A stretch of DNA of 64,000 nt, taken from the NCBI RefSeq assembly GCF_001562115.1, contig NZ_CP013926.1, positions 186,001 through 250,000 of the forward strand. The letters are read 5' to 3'. The first letter of the stretch is position 1. Each line of letters starts with the position of its first letter. Under the pieces are notes generated by a model. That model was given only the letters and a program-made list of their open reading frames with translations. It was not told the origin of the DNA and did no database searches. A program made the translations under genes and the position numbers. Origin of the DNA: Alteromonas stellipolaris. GTDB taxonomy: Bacteria > Pseudomonadota > Gammaproteobacteria > Enterobacterales > Alteromonadaceae. Below, piece after piece: positions 20,415-29,012 of this stretch.

Positions 20415-21931
20415 GCAACTGGCCAAAGTCGTACCCGCTGGCTCTAATTATCGCGTTAATGGCATTGTTGCCAGTAGGCGTTTTATTTTCGTTAGCATCA
20501 GATAGCGCAGAAATCTTCGACACCCACAATTTGCGCGTACTCGGGAATACCGTATCTCTTATGGTGTTAACCATTATTGGCTCGGTGCTAATAGGCGTGC
20601 CGTTAGCGCTGTTTACTGCCTATGTTCAAATGCCCTTCAAGCGGTTTTGGTTAATTTTATTAGCCGCGCCCTTAGCTTTACCCAGTTATATTGGCGCCTT
20701 TGCCATGTACTTTTCATTTGGTCGTGGCGGCGAAATAGAAAACGTATTAGGTATTTCCACTCCCAGTATTGATGGCCTATGGGGTTCAGCGCTGGTTATG
20801 TCGTTGTACACCTATCCTTTTGTGATGATGACCACACGGGCATCGTTACTAAGCCTTGATGCCAGCCTAATAAACGCGGCTCGCACCCTTGGCGTATCTT
20901 TATACACCAGCTTATGGCGTGTGGTATTGCCCCGCGTCGCGACCAGTATTGCTGCCGGTGCCTTATTAGCTGCACTTTACGCTCTGTCTGATTTCGGTAC
21001 GCCTGCCATCATGGGGTTAGACACGTTCACTCGGGTTATATTTGTTGAATACAATGCCTTTGGCTTAAGCCAAGCTGCCATGCTGAGCTTGCAGCTAATG
21101 GTGATTGTAGGATTAATCTTATTTATAGAAAGTCGAATTAGCGGCGCTAAAGAACGCCCCGGTAGGCATTTAAGTCTATGGCCAGCACGTTGGCAGTGTA
21201 ACCTTATGTTACTAGCTGCAATGCCTATATTATTGCTGGCAATTGTATTGCCTCTAGCGGTATTTACCCTGTGGTTAATACGGGAAGGGACCGGTGGGTT
21301 TGAATTCAGCTATGCATGGAATTCGGCTTATGCTTCATTCTTGGCGGCGATTGTGGCGGTTATTCTAGCCATACCCGTTGCCCAAGCGGCTATTGCAGGC
21401 AAAGCCGGCCGTTTAATGGAACGCATTACTTATTTTGGTTTCGGCGTACCCGGTATCGTAATGGGTACCGCGTTGGTTTATGTCGGACTTCAGTTGCCCT
21501 ACCTATATCAAACTTTGGGTTTGTTGGTAATGGCGTATGTACTGCGGTTTATCCCCCTTGCTGTGGGCAGTGTGCGTAGTACCGCAGAAAATTTAGATAC
21601 TGGATTAGTGAAAGCGGCGCGAGTATTAGGTGCAAGCCCTCGTGAAGCATTTATGCGCATTACCTTGCCACTTACCCTAAGAGGCATGATAGCCGGTGCC
21701 GCGCTGGTGTTTTTAGAAGCCATGCGAGAACTACCTGCCACTCTAATGTTAGGGCCCACAGGGTTTGAAACTCTAGCCACCTACATGTGGCGAGTATACG
21801 AAGCAGGTTATTTTGGCCGCGCAGCTGTTCCAGGTTTATTGCTGGTATTGCTATCAGGCTTTGGATTAATATTAATGCTTTCTGGCGAACGCCGCGCCCA
21901 GTTTACCGTTTCCGAGGATGAACGTAGTTAA
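20411..21931 (+). CDS. Iron(III)-type ABC transporter permease (fused two-domain)
   Basis: This 506-residue protein starts at GTG overlapping the previous stop. It has about twelve membrane segments in two homologous halves, each with the EAA-type loop that contacts the ATPase: INAARTLGVSLYTSLWRVVLP in the first half and VKAARVLGASPREAFMRITLP in the second. This duplicated layout is that of FbpB-type ferric permeases. Its stop overlaps the ATPase start by one base. Confidence 0.93.
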   Translation: MSNWPKSYPLALIIALMALLPVGVLFSLASDSAEIFDTHNLRVLGNTVSLMVLTIIGSVLIGVPLALFTAYVQMPFKRFWLILLAAPLALPSYIGAFAMYFSFGRGGEIENVLGISTPSIDGLWGSALVMSLYTYPFVMMTTRASLLSLDASLINAARTLGVSLYTSLWRVVLPRVATSIAAGALLAALYALSDFGTPAIMGLDTFTRVIFVEYNAFGLSQAAMLSLQLMVIVGLILFIESRISGAKERPGRHLSLWPARWQCNLMLLAAMPILLLAIVLPLAVFTLWLIREGTGGFEFSYAWNSAYASFLAAIVAVILAIPVAQAAIAGKAGRLMERITYFGFGVPGIVMGTALVYVGLQLPYLYQTLGLLVMAYVLRFIPLAVGSVRSTAENLDTGLVKAARVLGASPREAFMRITLPLTLRGMIAGAALVFLEAMRELPATLMLGPTGFETLATYMWRVYEAGYFGRAAVPGLLLVLLSGFGLILMLSGERRAQFTVSEDERS

Positions 21932-22944
21932 TGCTTAAAGTTAGTGAGTTGTCAGTTGATTATGGTGCTACCCGTGTAGTGAATAAGCTAAACCTAGCAT
22001 TAGGTTCAGACGAAATTCTTATGCTGGTGGGTCCAACAGGCTGCGGTAAAACCACTATTTTACAGGCATTAGCTGGACTTATTCCTATTTCAGAAGGGCA
22101 AATGACCTTAGGGAATTGGACCGCCACACCTAAGAAAACTGTTCCCCCTGAAAAACGTAATGTGGGTATGGTGTTTCAAGATTTCGCCCTGTTTCCCCAT
22201 TTAACCGTTCAGCAAAATGTCTGCTTTCGATTAAAAGACACTAAACTTGCCGATCACTGGTTGAAGCTTCTCGGTCTTGAAAATTTTCGTGATGCCAAGC
22301 CTGCTCGCTTATCCGGTGGTCAGAAACAACGAGTTGCGCTAGCCCGCACCTTGGCACACGAACCCGCTTTCGTGTTGCTAGATGAACCGCTTTCAAACCT
22401 AGATGCCGCCTTAAAAGACAGCCTTCGTTGGGAAATACGTGATGCCCTTAAAACCGCCGGTGTACCTGCTATTTGGGTAACTCACGACCAAGAAGAAGCG
22501 TTAAGCGTAGGTGATAGAGTCGGTATTTTAAACAAAGGTGTACTAGAGCAACTTGCTACCCCAGAAGCTTGTTATTCAGAGCCTGCTAGCCGATTTGTGG
22601 CCCGCTTTATGGGTGAAGCTAGCTTCGTTCCCGGTACTTTCACGAACGATACTGTCACCACTGAAATTGGCACAGTGCCCGGTACCTCAGTAGATGGTGC
22701 TACCGGCAAAGTGGATTTGTTAGTGCGCCCTGATGATTTAAGTTTAAGTGCGCAGCATGAATCACCCAATGGCACCGTAGATTGGGTGCGTTACGAAGGC
22801 GAAAGCCGCCTATATGCCGTAACCCTAGACAGTGGCAGCCAATTGAAAGTACGAGTAAGCCACGAAAACGCTATCAAACCTGGTGCTAGAGCACACATGG
22901 CGCTAATTACTACGCACCCATTAGCGGTGTTTGCGCAAGCATAA
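21931..22944 (+). CDS. Iron(III)-type ABC transporter ATP-binding protein
   Basis: This 337-residue ATPase has Walker A GPTGCGKTT (about 33-41), a Q-loop in GMVFQDFALFPHLT, signature LSGGQKQRVALARTLA, Walker B VLLDEPLSNLDA and H-loop WVTHDQEEA. A C-terminal TOBE-like domain (about 240-337) follows, as in FbpC and related importers. It is the last gene of the four-gene operon. An imperfect inverted repeat without a T-run follows at 22991-23018, so the terminator is not clear. Confidence 0.94.
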   Translation: MLKVSELSVDYGATRVVNKLNLALGSDEILMLVGPTGCGKTTILQALAGLIPISEGQMTLGNWTATPKKTVPPEKRNVGMVFQDFALFPHLTVQQNVCFRLKDTKLADHWLKLLGLENFRDAKPARLSGGQKQRVALARTLAHEPAFVLLDEPLSNLDAALKDSLRWEIRDALKTAGVPAIWVTHDQEEALSVGDRVGILNKGVLEQLATPEACYSEPASRFVARFMGEASFVPGTFTNDTVTTEIGTVPGTSVDGATGKVDLLVRPDDLSLSAQHESPNGTVDWVRYEGESRLYAVTLDSGSQLKVRVSHENAIKPGARAHMALITTHPLAVFAQA

Positions 22945-23139
22945 GTCTTCGCACTTAAAGATTAAAAACCCCTAACTACCAATACCCTATGCCAGTGGTT
23001 TAAAATTAAACTGCTGGCACACATTGTAGCCCCCCAGCAATTACGTATAATTCAGCTCTTTTTTGCCCTAATGCCTTACTTTTTTCGTGTTCGGCTAAGC
23101 AAAAGTTTAAGTCAGGTATAGCAATTAAAGGTGAGTAGT

Positions 23140-24321
23140 GTGAAACAGCGTGATGTAATCGTAATTGGTGCTGGTGCAGCTGGGCTGTTTTGTGCAGCGC
23201 AAGCCGGTGCCCGTGGGCGCAGTGTAGAAGTGCTCGATCACGCCAAAAAGGTGGGCCGCAAGATACTTATGTCAGGAGGCGGACGCTGCAACTTCACCAA
23301 TATGTACGCTGGGCCTGAAAACTTCTTATCGCAAAACCCGCACTTTTGTAAGTCGGCCCTAAGCCGATACACCCAATGGGACTTTATTGGATTGGTTGCC
23401 GAGCACGGCATTGCATACCACGAGAAAACCCTAGGCCAGTTATTTTGCGACGACAGCGCGAAAGATATTGTCGAGCTTCTGCTAAAAGAGTGCGACAAAG
23501 CTGGTGTAACCATTACCCCTCGCTGTGAAATACTAAGCGTTGAGAAAACCGAAACAGGTTACACGCTCAATACCTCTATGGGTGAATACCAGTGTGAGTC
23601 ACTCGTTATTGCCACCGGCGGCTTGAGCATGCCGAAGCTAGGCGCCACACCGTTTGGCTACAAAGTGGCAGAGCAGTTTGGCTTGAGCGTGCTGCCCACC
23701 CGAGCGGCACTAGTACCTTTTACTCTGCAAGATAAAGACAAAGACGTACTAGCAGAACTAAGTGGCATTGCCATAGATGTAAATGCAGAATGTAACGACA
23801 CCTCATTCCGTGAAGCCATGCTATTTACCCACCGCGGCCTAAGCGGGCCAGCCATGCTACAAATATCAAGCTATTGGCAAGCCGGTGATGCGCTAAGTAT
23901 TAATACTATGCCTACCGAAGATGCGCAGGCGCTTATCAACACCGCTCGCACCGACACCCCAGATGCCTTACTGGCAACCTGTTTAAACAAGGTGTTCCCT
24001 AAACGCATGGTACAAAGCTTTATTGAATACCATCAATGGCGCAACGTGCCGGTGAAGCAACTAAGCCACAGTGAATGCGAGGCTATTGCCAATACGCTAG
24101 AAAACTGGCAAATAAAACCCAACGGCACCGAGGGTTACAGAACCGCTGAAGTTACCATAGGTGGTGTAAACACCGACGAGTTATCGTCTAAAACCATGAT
24201 GGCTAAGAATGTAGAAGGTTTGTATTTTATAGGCGAAGTGGTAGACGTAACCGGCTGGCTAGGCGGCTTTAATTTCCAGTGGGCCTGGAGCAGCGGCTGG
24301 GCAGCAGGGCAGGTGGTATAG
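23140..24321 (+). CDS. YhiN/HI0933-family FAD-dependent oxidoreductase
   Basis: This 393-residue flavoprotein begins VKQRDVIVIGAGAAGL with the Rossmann dinucleotide motif, then GRKILMSGGGRCNFTN, the family hallmark, GGLSMPKLGATPFGY in the middle, and a C-terminal FIGEVVDVTGWLGGFNFQWAWSSG. A GTG at 23131 could also start it, but AAGGTGA at 23128-23134 is well placed for GTG 23140, so I chose that. The physiological reaction of this family in most bacteria is unknown. It stands alone. Confidence 0.92.
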   Translation: MKQRDVIVIGAGAAGLFCAAQAGARGRSVEVLDHAKKVGRKILMSGGGRCNFTNMYAGPENFLSQNPHFCKSALSRYTQWDFIGLVAEHGIAYHEKTLGQLFCDDSAKDIVELLLKECDKAGVTITPRCEILSVEKTETGYTLNTSMGEYQCESLVIATGGLSMPKLGATPFGYKVAEQFGLSVLPTRAALVPFTLQDKDKDVLAELSGIAIDVNAECNDTSFREAMLFTHRGLSGPAMLQISSYWQAGDALSINTMPTEDAQALINTARTDTPDALLATCLNKVFPKRMVQSFIEYHQWRNVPVKQLSHSECEAIANTLENWQIKPNGTEGYRTAEVTIGGVNTDELSSKTMMAKNVEGLYFIGEVVDVTGWLGGFNFQWAWSSGWAAGQVV

Positions 24322-24374
24322 TTATAAATCAAGTTATGAATCAAGTCATAAATTAAGTCAAAATGCGCATACTA

Positions 24375-24411
24375 AAAAGCGACTGTTCAGTAACATTGAA
24401 CAGTCACTTTT
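24375..24411. terminator. Bidirectional terminator between the flavoprotein and mscS
   Basis: A 9-bp core stem GACTGTTCA (24381-24389 with 24397-24405) extends through one mismatch into an AAAAG/CTTTT pairing, serving both convergent genes. Confidence 0.8.
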
Positions 24412-24463
24412 AGCTATTTTTACATAGCTGCTTTTGTGCTTACCTGTGTCACATCAAAACTAG

Positions 24464-25297
24464 TTACTGGTTAGTTTCGTTAACCAAAATAACTTTACGA
24501 TGTGGGAATGGAATTTCAATGTTCGCCTCATCAAGCCCTTTCTTAATTTGCTCAGGCACTGAGTAACGAATATCGAAGTAGTGCTGACCTTCACAGAAAG
24601 GACGCACAATGAAGTCTACCGAACTGTTGTTTAAGGTTTCAACTTCAACAAACGGTGCTGGCTCTTTAAGTACATGCGGGTGTTCAGCAAGTACTTTATC
24701 GATAACGGCGCGAGCTGCATCGATACTTTCACCATAAGCGACACCAAAGGTCATATCTACACCGCGAATTTCATGGTGTGAGTGGTTGGTAATTTGCTCG
24801 CCCCAAATTTGGCTATTTGGAATGATGATGTGTTGGTTATCGAAAGTTTGCAAAATAGTCGTGAACATATCTATTTCGGTGACTTTCCCAAACTTGCCTG
24901 CTGCTTCTACAAAGTCATCTACTTTGTATGGGCGGAAGATAAGAAGCATAACGCCAGCGGCTAAGTTAGACAGTGTGCCTTGTAGCGCTAGGCCTACGGC
25001 AAGCCCGGCTGCGCCCAGTAATGCAATGATAGAAGCGGTTTGTACACCAAAGCGGTTAAGTACGGCTATGCCCACAAACGCTAAGATGGTATAGCGTATT
25101 ACGCTGCCAAAAAACTTAAATAGGGTGTCGTCTAATTGGGGGTATCGACCGGCTAGTGCAACCATGCCCTTATAGGCTTTGCCTGCTACCCACATGCCTA
25201 TAATTAATATAAGTAACGCAAGTAGTATATTGGTGGCCCACGCTAGTGCGCCAGGGAGATACTGATCAACATCAAGTGATGCAATAAATTCTTCCAT
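24464..25297 (-). CDS. mscS: Small-conductance mechanosensitive channel MscS
   Basis: This 277-residue channel releases solutes on osmotic downshock. Three N-terminal membrane segments lie at about 20-120; the third contains the glycine/alanine-rich GLAVGLALQGTLSNLAAGVMLL that lines the pore, followed by the beta domain beginning RPYKVDDFVE. Length and layout match E. coli MscS. An in-frame ATG 15 bases upstream exists, but GAGGAA lies seven bases before ATG 25297, which favours the shorter form. Confidence 0.94.
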   Translation of the reverse strand: MEEFIASLDVDQYLPGALAWATNILLALLILIIGMWVAGKAYKGMVALAGRYPQLDDTLFKFFGSVIRYTILAFVGIAVLNRFGVQTASIIALLGAAGLAVGLALQGTLSNLAAGVMLLIFRPYKVDDFVEAAGKFGKVTEIDMFTTILQTFDNQHIIIPNSQIWGEQITNHSHHEIRGVDMTFGVAYGESIDAARAVIDKVLAEHPHVLKEPAPFVEVETLNNSSVDFIVRPFCEGQHYFDIRYSVPEQIKKGLDEANIEIPFPHRKVILVNETNQ

Positions 25298-25416
25298 GTT
25301 AAAATTCCTCATAACGATGATTATTCTTTAATGATTCGTAAGGGTGCTTCAAGCCGCTATGTTATAGGCCATAATCAACATTAAAGGTATTCATCAATAG
25401 TATGAAGAGGTGAAAG

Positions 25417-25452
25417 TAAAGCAGTGAAATAAGCAATTTTTCCACTGCTTTA
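25417..25452 (-). terminator. Terminator-like hairpin after the outer-membrane barrel gene
   Basis: A perfect 10-bp stem TAAAGCAGTG/CACTGCTTTA (25417-25426 with 25443-25452) lies 28 bp past the stop of the minus-strand barrel gene. The following bases on that strand are only moderately T-rich. Confidence 0.6.
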
Positions 25453-25480
25453 TTTATATTAATCAGATGATTAAGGGTTT

Positions 25481-26080
25481 TTAAAAGGAATAGCGAACAA
25501 AGGCGGCAAACACTTCAGAATCGGAGAATTTGGTATATTCACCGCCAACTGCTATTGAATCCCAAAAGTATTGCGTGCCTAATTTATAGGCTTTTTGATC
25601 AGAACCTTCATCCCACTTCTGCCATTCTAATCCGCCATATATTTCCAGATTGTTTGTGATCATATGTCGAATATTGGCTTCACCGGTAAAGTACTCGGTG
25701 CCTGCAGAAACGGCATTGTCACTGTCGTTTATTTTAATATCAATTTCACCATAGCCAATTTTACCGTCTAATACTGTGCGGTTCGAGAAATGGTGAATGT
25801 AGCCAAGTGCTACTTTCCAGCGATCCACATCCATGTTTACCCCTTGGGTTTTGTCATCAGCCATAAAGTAGGTGGCTTCGCCAAAGAAGTTCATGCCAAA
25901 TTCTTTACTTGCCTTGAACTCAAAGCCTTTCGGGGTAAACATATCTATATCAGCAAATTCCGTTTGCACTAATGAAACCTGCGCAAAGTCGTAGGAGGGG
26001 GCATTATTAATAGGTTTATCAGCCGCAAATACAGCACTGGCTGCTAAAAAACAGGTTGGAGCGATAAGTAGTTTATACAT
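25481..26080 (-). CDS. Small outer-membrane beta-barrel protein, function unknown
   Basis: This 199-residue protein has a signal peptide ending VFA-AD. It then alternates short amphipathic strands rich in aromatic residues (for example EFGMNFFGEATYFM, LGYIHHFSN, IYGGLEWQKW) and ends in VRYSF, the terminal phenylalanine typical of proteins inserted by the BAM complex. I estimate eight strands or so. I do not recognise a named family. It lies downstream of a TonB receptor, with about 200 bp between them, so it may have its own promoter. Confidence 0.82.
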   Translation of the reverse strand: MYKLLIAPTCFLAASAVFAADKPINNAPSYDFAQVSLVQTEFADIDMFTPKGFEFKASKEFGMNFFGEATYFMADDKTQGVNMDVDRWKVALGYIHHFSNRTVLDGKIGYGEIDIKINDSDNAVSAGTEYFTGEANIRHMITNNLEIYGGLEWQKWDEGSDQKAYKLGTQYFWDSIAVGGEYTKFSDSEVFAAFVRYSF

Positions 26081-26223
26081 TGAATATCCTTATTAGGTTG
26101 GGAGAACTAATAAGAAGAATAGGGGATGTGAGATGAACGAAAAATGAACGCTAAGTTAATCAATATTCAGGTAAAAAGAAGACGTTTTTACCTATGCTGA
26201 ATAGTGAAAAAAGTTGTTTGTAT

Positions 26224-26275
26224 GCTGCGCAAAGTACTTTATAAATGATGTATTACAACAAGCACTTTGCGCGGC
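26224..26275 (-). terminator. Long-loop inverted repeat after the TonB receptor gene
   Basis: A 12-bp stem with one G-U pair (26224-26235 with 26264-26275, core GCGCAAAGT/ACTTTGCGC) continues past a mismatch for 3 bp. It lies 10 bp beyond the receptor stop. There is no T-run, so it may be a 3' stabilising structure rather than a classic terminator. Confidence 0.45.
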
Positions 26276-26284
26276 ATTATCAAA

Positions 26285-28405
26285 CTAGTACTTAATCCCA
26301 AAGGTAAGCCTAACGGTTCTTGGTTCTACGGGGTGGTAGTGTAAGTCTTCTACCCCTTCTTCTGGCTCGCCAGGTAAACGAGAGGCGTAGTAATAATCGA
26401 TGTCGTGTGCATCGTTATCAAGCAGGTTCAATACCTCTAAACCCACTTGCCAATCGCTATGTTGATAAGCAACTTGGGTGTTTAACAAAAAGGTTGAAGG
26501 CGGTTCAATAACATCAAAGCTATCTACTGTGCGTGAACTTAAGTACCTTGCACGCAAGGTATAACTGAAGCCTTTTTGATTGCTTCGCTGGTACCACGTA
26601 GCACCCGCACTGACTACTACAGGTACTGTGCCGTCTATATGATCCCCTTCACCATCAACGGTATCGCTAAAGCGTGCCTTGGTGTATGCCGCTTCTACAT
26701 CGGCAGTAAGGTGATGACTTAACCAGTAATAAGCGCTTAGCTCCACCCCGTAACGTTTAGAGGGGCGGCTTGCTTCGGTAAAGCCCGCATCACCTACGTA
26801 TACTAACTCACTGTCTAATTCTAACTGCCAAAGCGCAGCTGAAATATTGTACGTTTTGTCGTCAGTCCAGTTAATGCCGGTTTCGTAACCTAGTGAGCGA
26901 ACCAATAACGGTGCGGGCTCTACGGCTTCACCTGTGACCGGGTCTTGAGTAATGGTAGTCCCTCGAGCATCGTTCGAATGATAACCCTGGCCTATGTTGG
27001 CAAAGGTGGTAACCGTGTCGGTAACGCGATATTTCAGGCCCGCTTTTAGGCTAAACATACCATCGCTTTCGCTACCGCTGTTTTCACTTTGGCCGTCTAC
27101 CTCTACGTCAAAGTAGTCGTAACGTCCACCTAGTGATAGAGACAGTGCATCTGAGAGCATTATTGTTGACTGGACGAAGGCAGCGTAAGAACTACTTTCT
27201 ATCGCATCTTCACGAATGATACCTTCGCCATTAGTACCTATACGCTGCAAGTCTTGTGTGCGATACAACCCTACATTATCGATATCGTCATATCGCCATT
27301 GCCCACCCAAGGTAATACTGCTTCCTTCGACAACGGTAAATGGAGTAGAAAGAGGAAGTGTTGTAGATAATTCACCCCCATAGATTTTTCTATCATCAGC
27401 TTGTTCGAATTGATCTCCCATATCTGGGTTATCTAAGAAATAGGTGAAGTTAGAGAAAAGGGTAAGGTCGGTATCGATAGCATAAAGCGATGCATTTATC
27501 GTGTCGCTGCTGTATTGCGCTGACAAACTGTATCGCGACGAATCACCGCCTACTTGAGTATCAATCGAGCCTAATCGGTCTATTAGGCCGCTTTCAATAG
27601 CTCTAGCAGGGACTTGGTCGGCGCTATTCCAATTGTTTTCATAAGCCATGCCGCTAATGGCTAATTCACCATCAAATAAAGGCACTATATAACGTAAATT
27701 AGCGTTCTTTTTCTTTACGTCTTCGTTAATGTCTGTCCATGGGCCGTCATAGGTTTGGTATTCCAAAGCGGCAATAGCCGTCCCTTTACCAATACTGGCT
27801 GAATTTAGGGTTACGGCACGGCGATAGTTGTCTTCACCTAAGGTTACAAACAGTTGGTTACTTTCAAGGCTATCTTTAGAACTAAAATACGCGCCGCCAG
27901 CGCTAGAGAAATCGCCAATGTTGGCGTAGTAGGTGCCTTTAAAATAGCTTAAGTTGTCTACCATTTCAGGAATTACAAAATTAAGATCTGAGTAACCCTG
28001 TCCGTGGCCATGGCTTCGCATATTTACTGGCATGCCATCTACACTGACTGCGAAGTCGGTACCATGGTCTAAATTAAAGCCCCGTAAAAAGTACTGATTC
28101 GCTTTACCTGAACCACTGTGCTGGGTCACCATCATGCCTGGAATAAACTCTAGCATTTCGCCTGTGCGAAGCATGGGGCGCTCGACTAATGTATCGCCCG
28201 ATACCCAACCTTGAGAGGCTGAAACAAATTGCCCACTTTGTGTTTGCGTGCTGCCTTGAATGCGTATGCGTTCAATATCTGGTTCTGGTACCGCGTCGGG
28301 ATCGTCTAGTGCGTAACTAACGGGTATGAAAAGTGTTGATGACAATGCAAGCGCAATGGAAACGGAAGAGAAACGTAAAGGCAATTGAGCACAGCGTAAA
28401 TACAT
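26285..28405 (-). CDS. TonB-dependent outer-membrane receptor
   Basis: This 706-residue receptor has a signal peptide ending SYA-LD. An N-terminal plug contains RTGEMLEFIPGMMVTQHSG, NQYFLRGFNLDHGTDFAVSVDG and a GGAYF end, followed by a 22-strand type barrel ending in TFGIKY. The plug carries NMRSHGHGQGYSDLNF, a His-containing loop seen in a widespread receptor subfamily whose ligand is not known to me; a metal or metal complex is possible. No Fur box is evident upstream, unlike the operon at 18.5 kb. Neighbouring genes are a lipoprotein globin upstream and a small barrel downstream on the same strand. Confidence 0.93.
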   Translation of the reverse strand: MYLRCAQLPLRFSSVSIALALSSTLFIPVSYALDDPDAVPEPDIERIRIQGSTQTQSGQFVSASQGWVSGDTLVERPMLRTGEMLEFIPGMMVTQHSGSGKANQYFLRGFNLDHGTDFAVSVDGMPVNMRSHGHGQGYSDLNFVIPEMVDNLSYFKGTYYANIGDFSSAGGAYFSSKDSLESNQLFVTLGEDNYRRAVTLNSASIGKGTAIAALEYQTYDGPWTDINEDVKKKNANLRYIVPLFDGELAISGMAYENNWNSADQVPARAIESGLIDRLGSIDTQVGGDSSRYSLSAQYSSDTINASLYAIDTDLTLFSNFTYFLDNPDMGDQFEQADDRKIYGGELSTTLPLSTPFTVVEGSSITLGGQWRYDDIDNVGLYRTQDLQRIGTNGEGIIREDAIESSSYAAFVQSTIMLSDALSLSLGGRYDYFDVEVDGQSENSGSESDGMFSLKAGLKYRVTDTVTTFANIGQGYHSNDARGTTITQDPVTGEAVEPAPLLVRSLGYETGINWTDDKTYNISAALWQLELDSELVYVGDAGFTEASRPSKRYGVELSAYYWLSHHLTADVEAAYTKARFSDTVDGEGDHIDGTVPVVVSAGATWYQRSNQKGFSYTLRARYLSSRTVDSFDVIEPPSTFLLNTQVAYQHSDWQVGLEVLNLLDNDAHDIDYYYASRLPGEPEEGVEDLHYHPVEPRTVRLTFGIKY

Positions 28406-28534
28406 GAAAAGTTGTCTTTTTTGATGGTGATATTAACCTTACGCGTAAGATAACGTATTGGACGCAGCTTTTTTATTCGTAAGAGTTAATATTTAGATTT
28501 TATAAGACAACTGTCTTGGGCACCTTCTCACTAA
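28406..28534 (-). promoter_or_regulatory. Receptor upstream region with palindromes and repeats
   Basis: The 129 bp before the TonB receptor contain the 12-bp palindrome CTTACGCGTAAG (28438-28449), a second CGTAAGA copy at 28478-28484, and AAGACA-AC-TGTCTT (28504-28517). These are candidate regulator sites. No Fur consensus is seen. Confidence 0.4.
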
Positions 28535-29005
28535 TTACAGATAAATAGTTTCATATTTAATCGGGGCTAATTTTTGCAGTATTTGATTTTCTTGCTGATA
28601 AGTCAGCCCTACATCTCGCATAGCGCCCTGAACGTACTCCACCAGAATATAAAATTCTCGTTCTTTAATATTTAAATCTTTGTGGGTCTCTAACATGGCT
28701 TTGCCTTCGTAAACACAAGGGCCGCCAATAAGCTCGCAAGTTTGTGATACCAGTTGTTTGCGTAAATGACTTTTAGGCACGCCATTAAAATAATGCCCTA
28801 TAACAGGGTCTTTATAAATTCGATTAATAGCAACACCAAACACAGTGTTAAGGGTTTTACTGCCACCTATTTCATCGTACAGACTAGCAGAAGTTTGGCT
28901 TGCCGTTAGCGTAGAAGTGCACCCGCTTATACCTCCTAACATACTTAAAAGTAACGCGATTGCGGCTGTCGTTATTCTTTTTTTCTGTAAATAGCTACTC
29001 ATCAT
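28535..29005 (-). CDS. Lipoprotein group-1 truncated haemoglobin
   Basis: The start is taken at ATG 29005 (a second ATG follows); an in-frame TTG two codons earlier is less likely. The 156-residue protein begins with a lipoprotein signal whose lipobox ISGC ends at C29, so the globin should be anchored in the envelope. Globin features are LYDEIGG, DPVIGHYF, ELIGGPCVYEG and the proximal histidine H108 in LETHKDLNI. At the B9-B10 positions, where the family usually has Phe-Tyr, this protein has Ala-Ile, so the distal tyrosine that stabilises bound oxygen appears absent. Two cysteines flank ELIGGP. It lies 7 bp after the DUF3034 gene and is probably cotranscribed with it. Confidence 0.88.
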   Translation of the reverse strand: MMSSYLQKKRITTAAIALLLSMLGGISGCTSTLTASQTSASLYDEIGGSKTLNTVFGVAINRIYKDPVIGHYFNGVPKSHLRKQLVSQTCELIGGPCVYEGKAMLETHKDLNIKEREFYILVEYVQGAMRDVGLTYQQENQILQKLAPIKYETIYL

Positions 29006-29012
29006 CACCAAC

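Noticed and set aside
22991..23018. Terminator after the iron ABC operon
   Set aside because: The arms pair only with wobbles and there is no T-run, so it is too weak to call.
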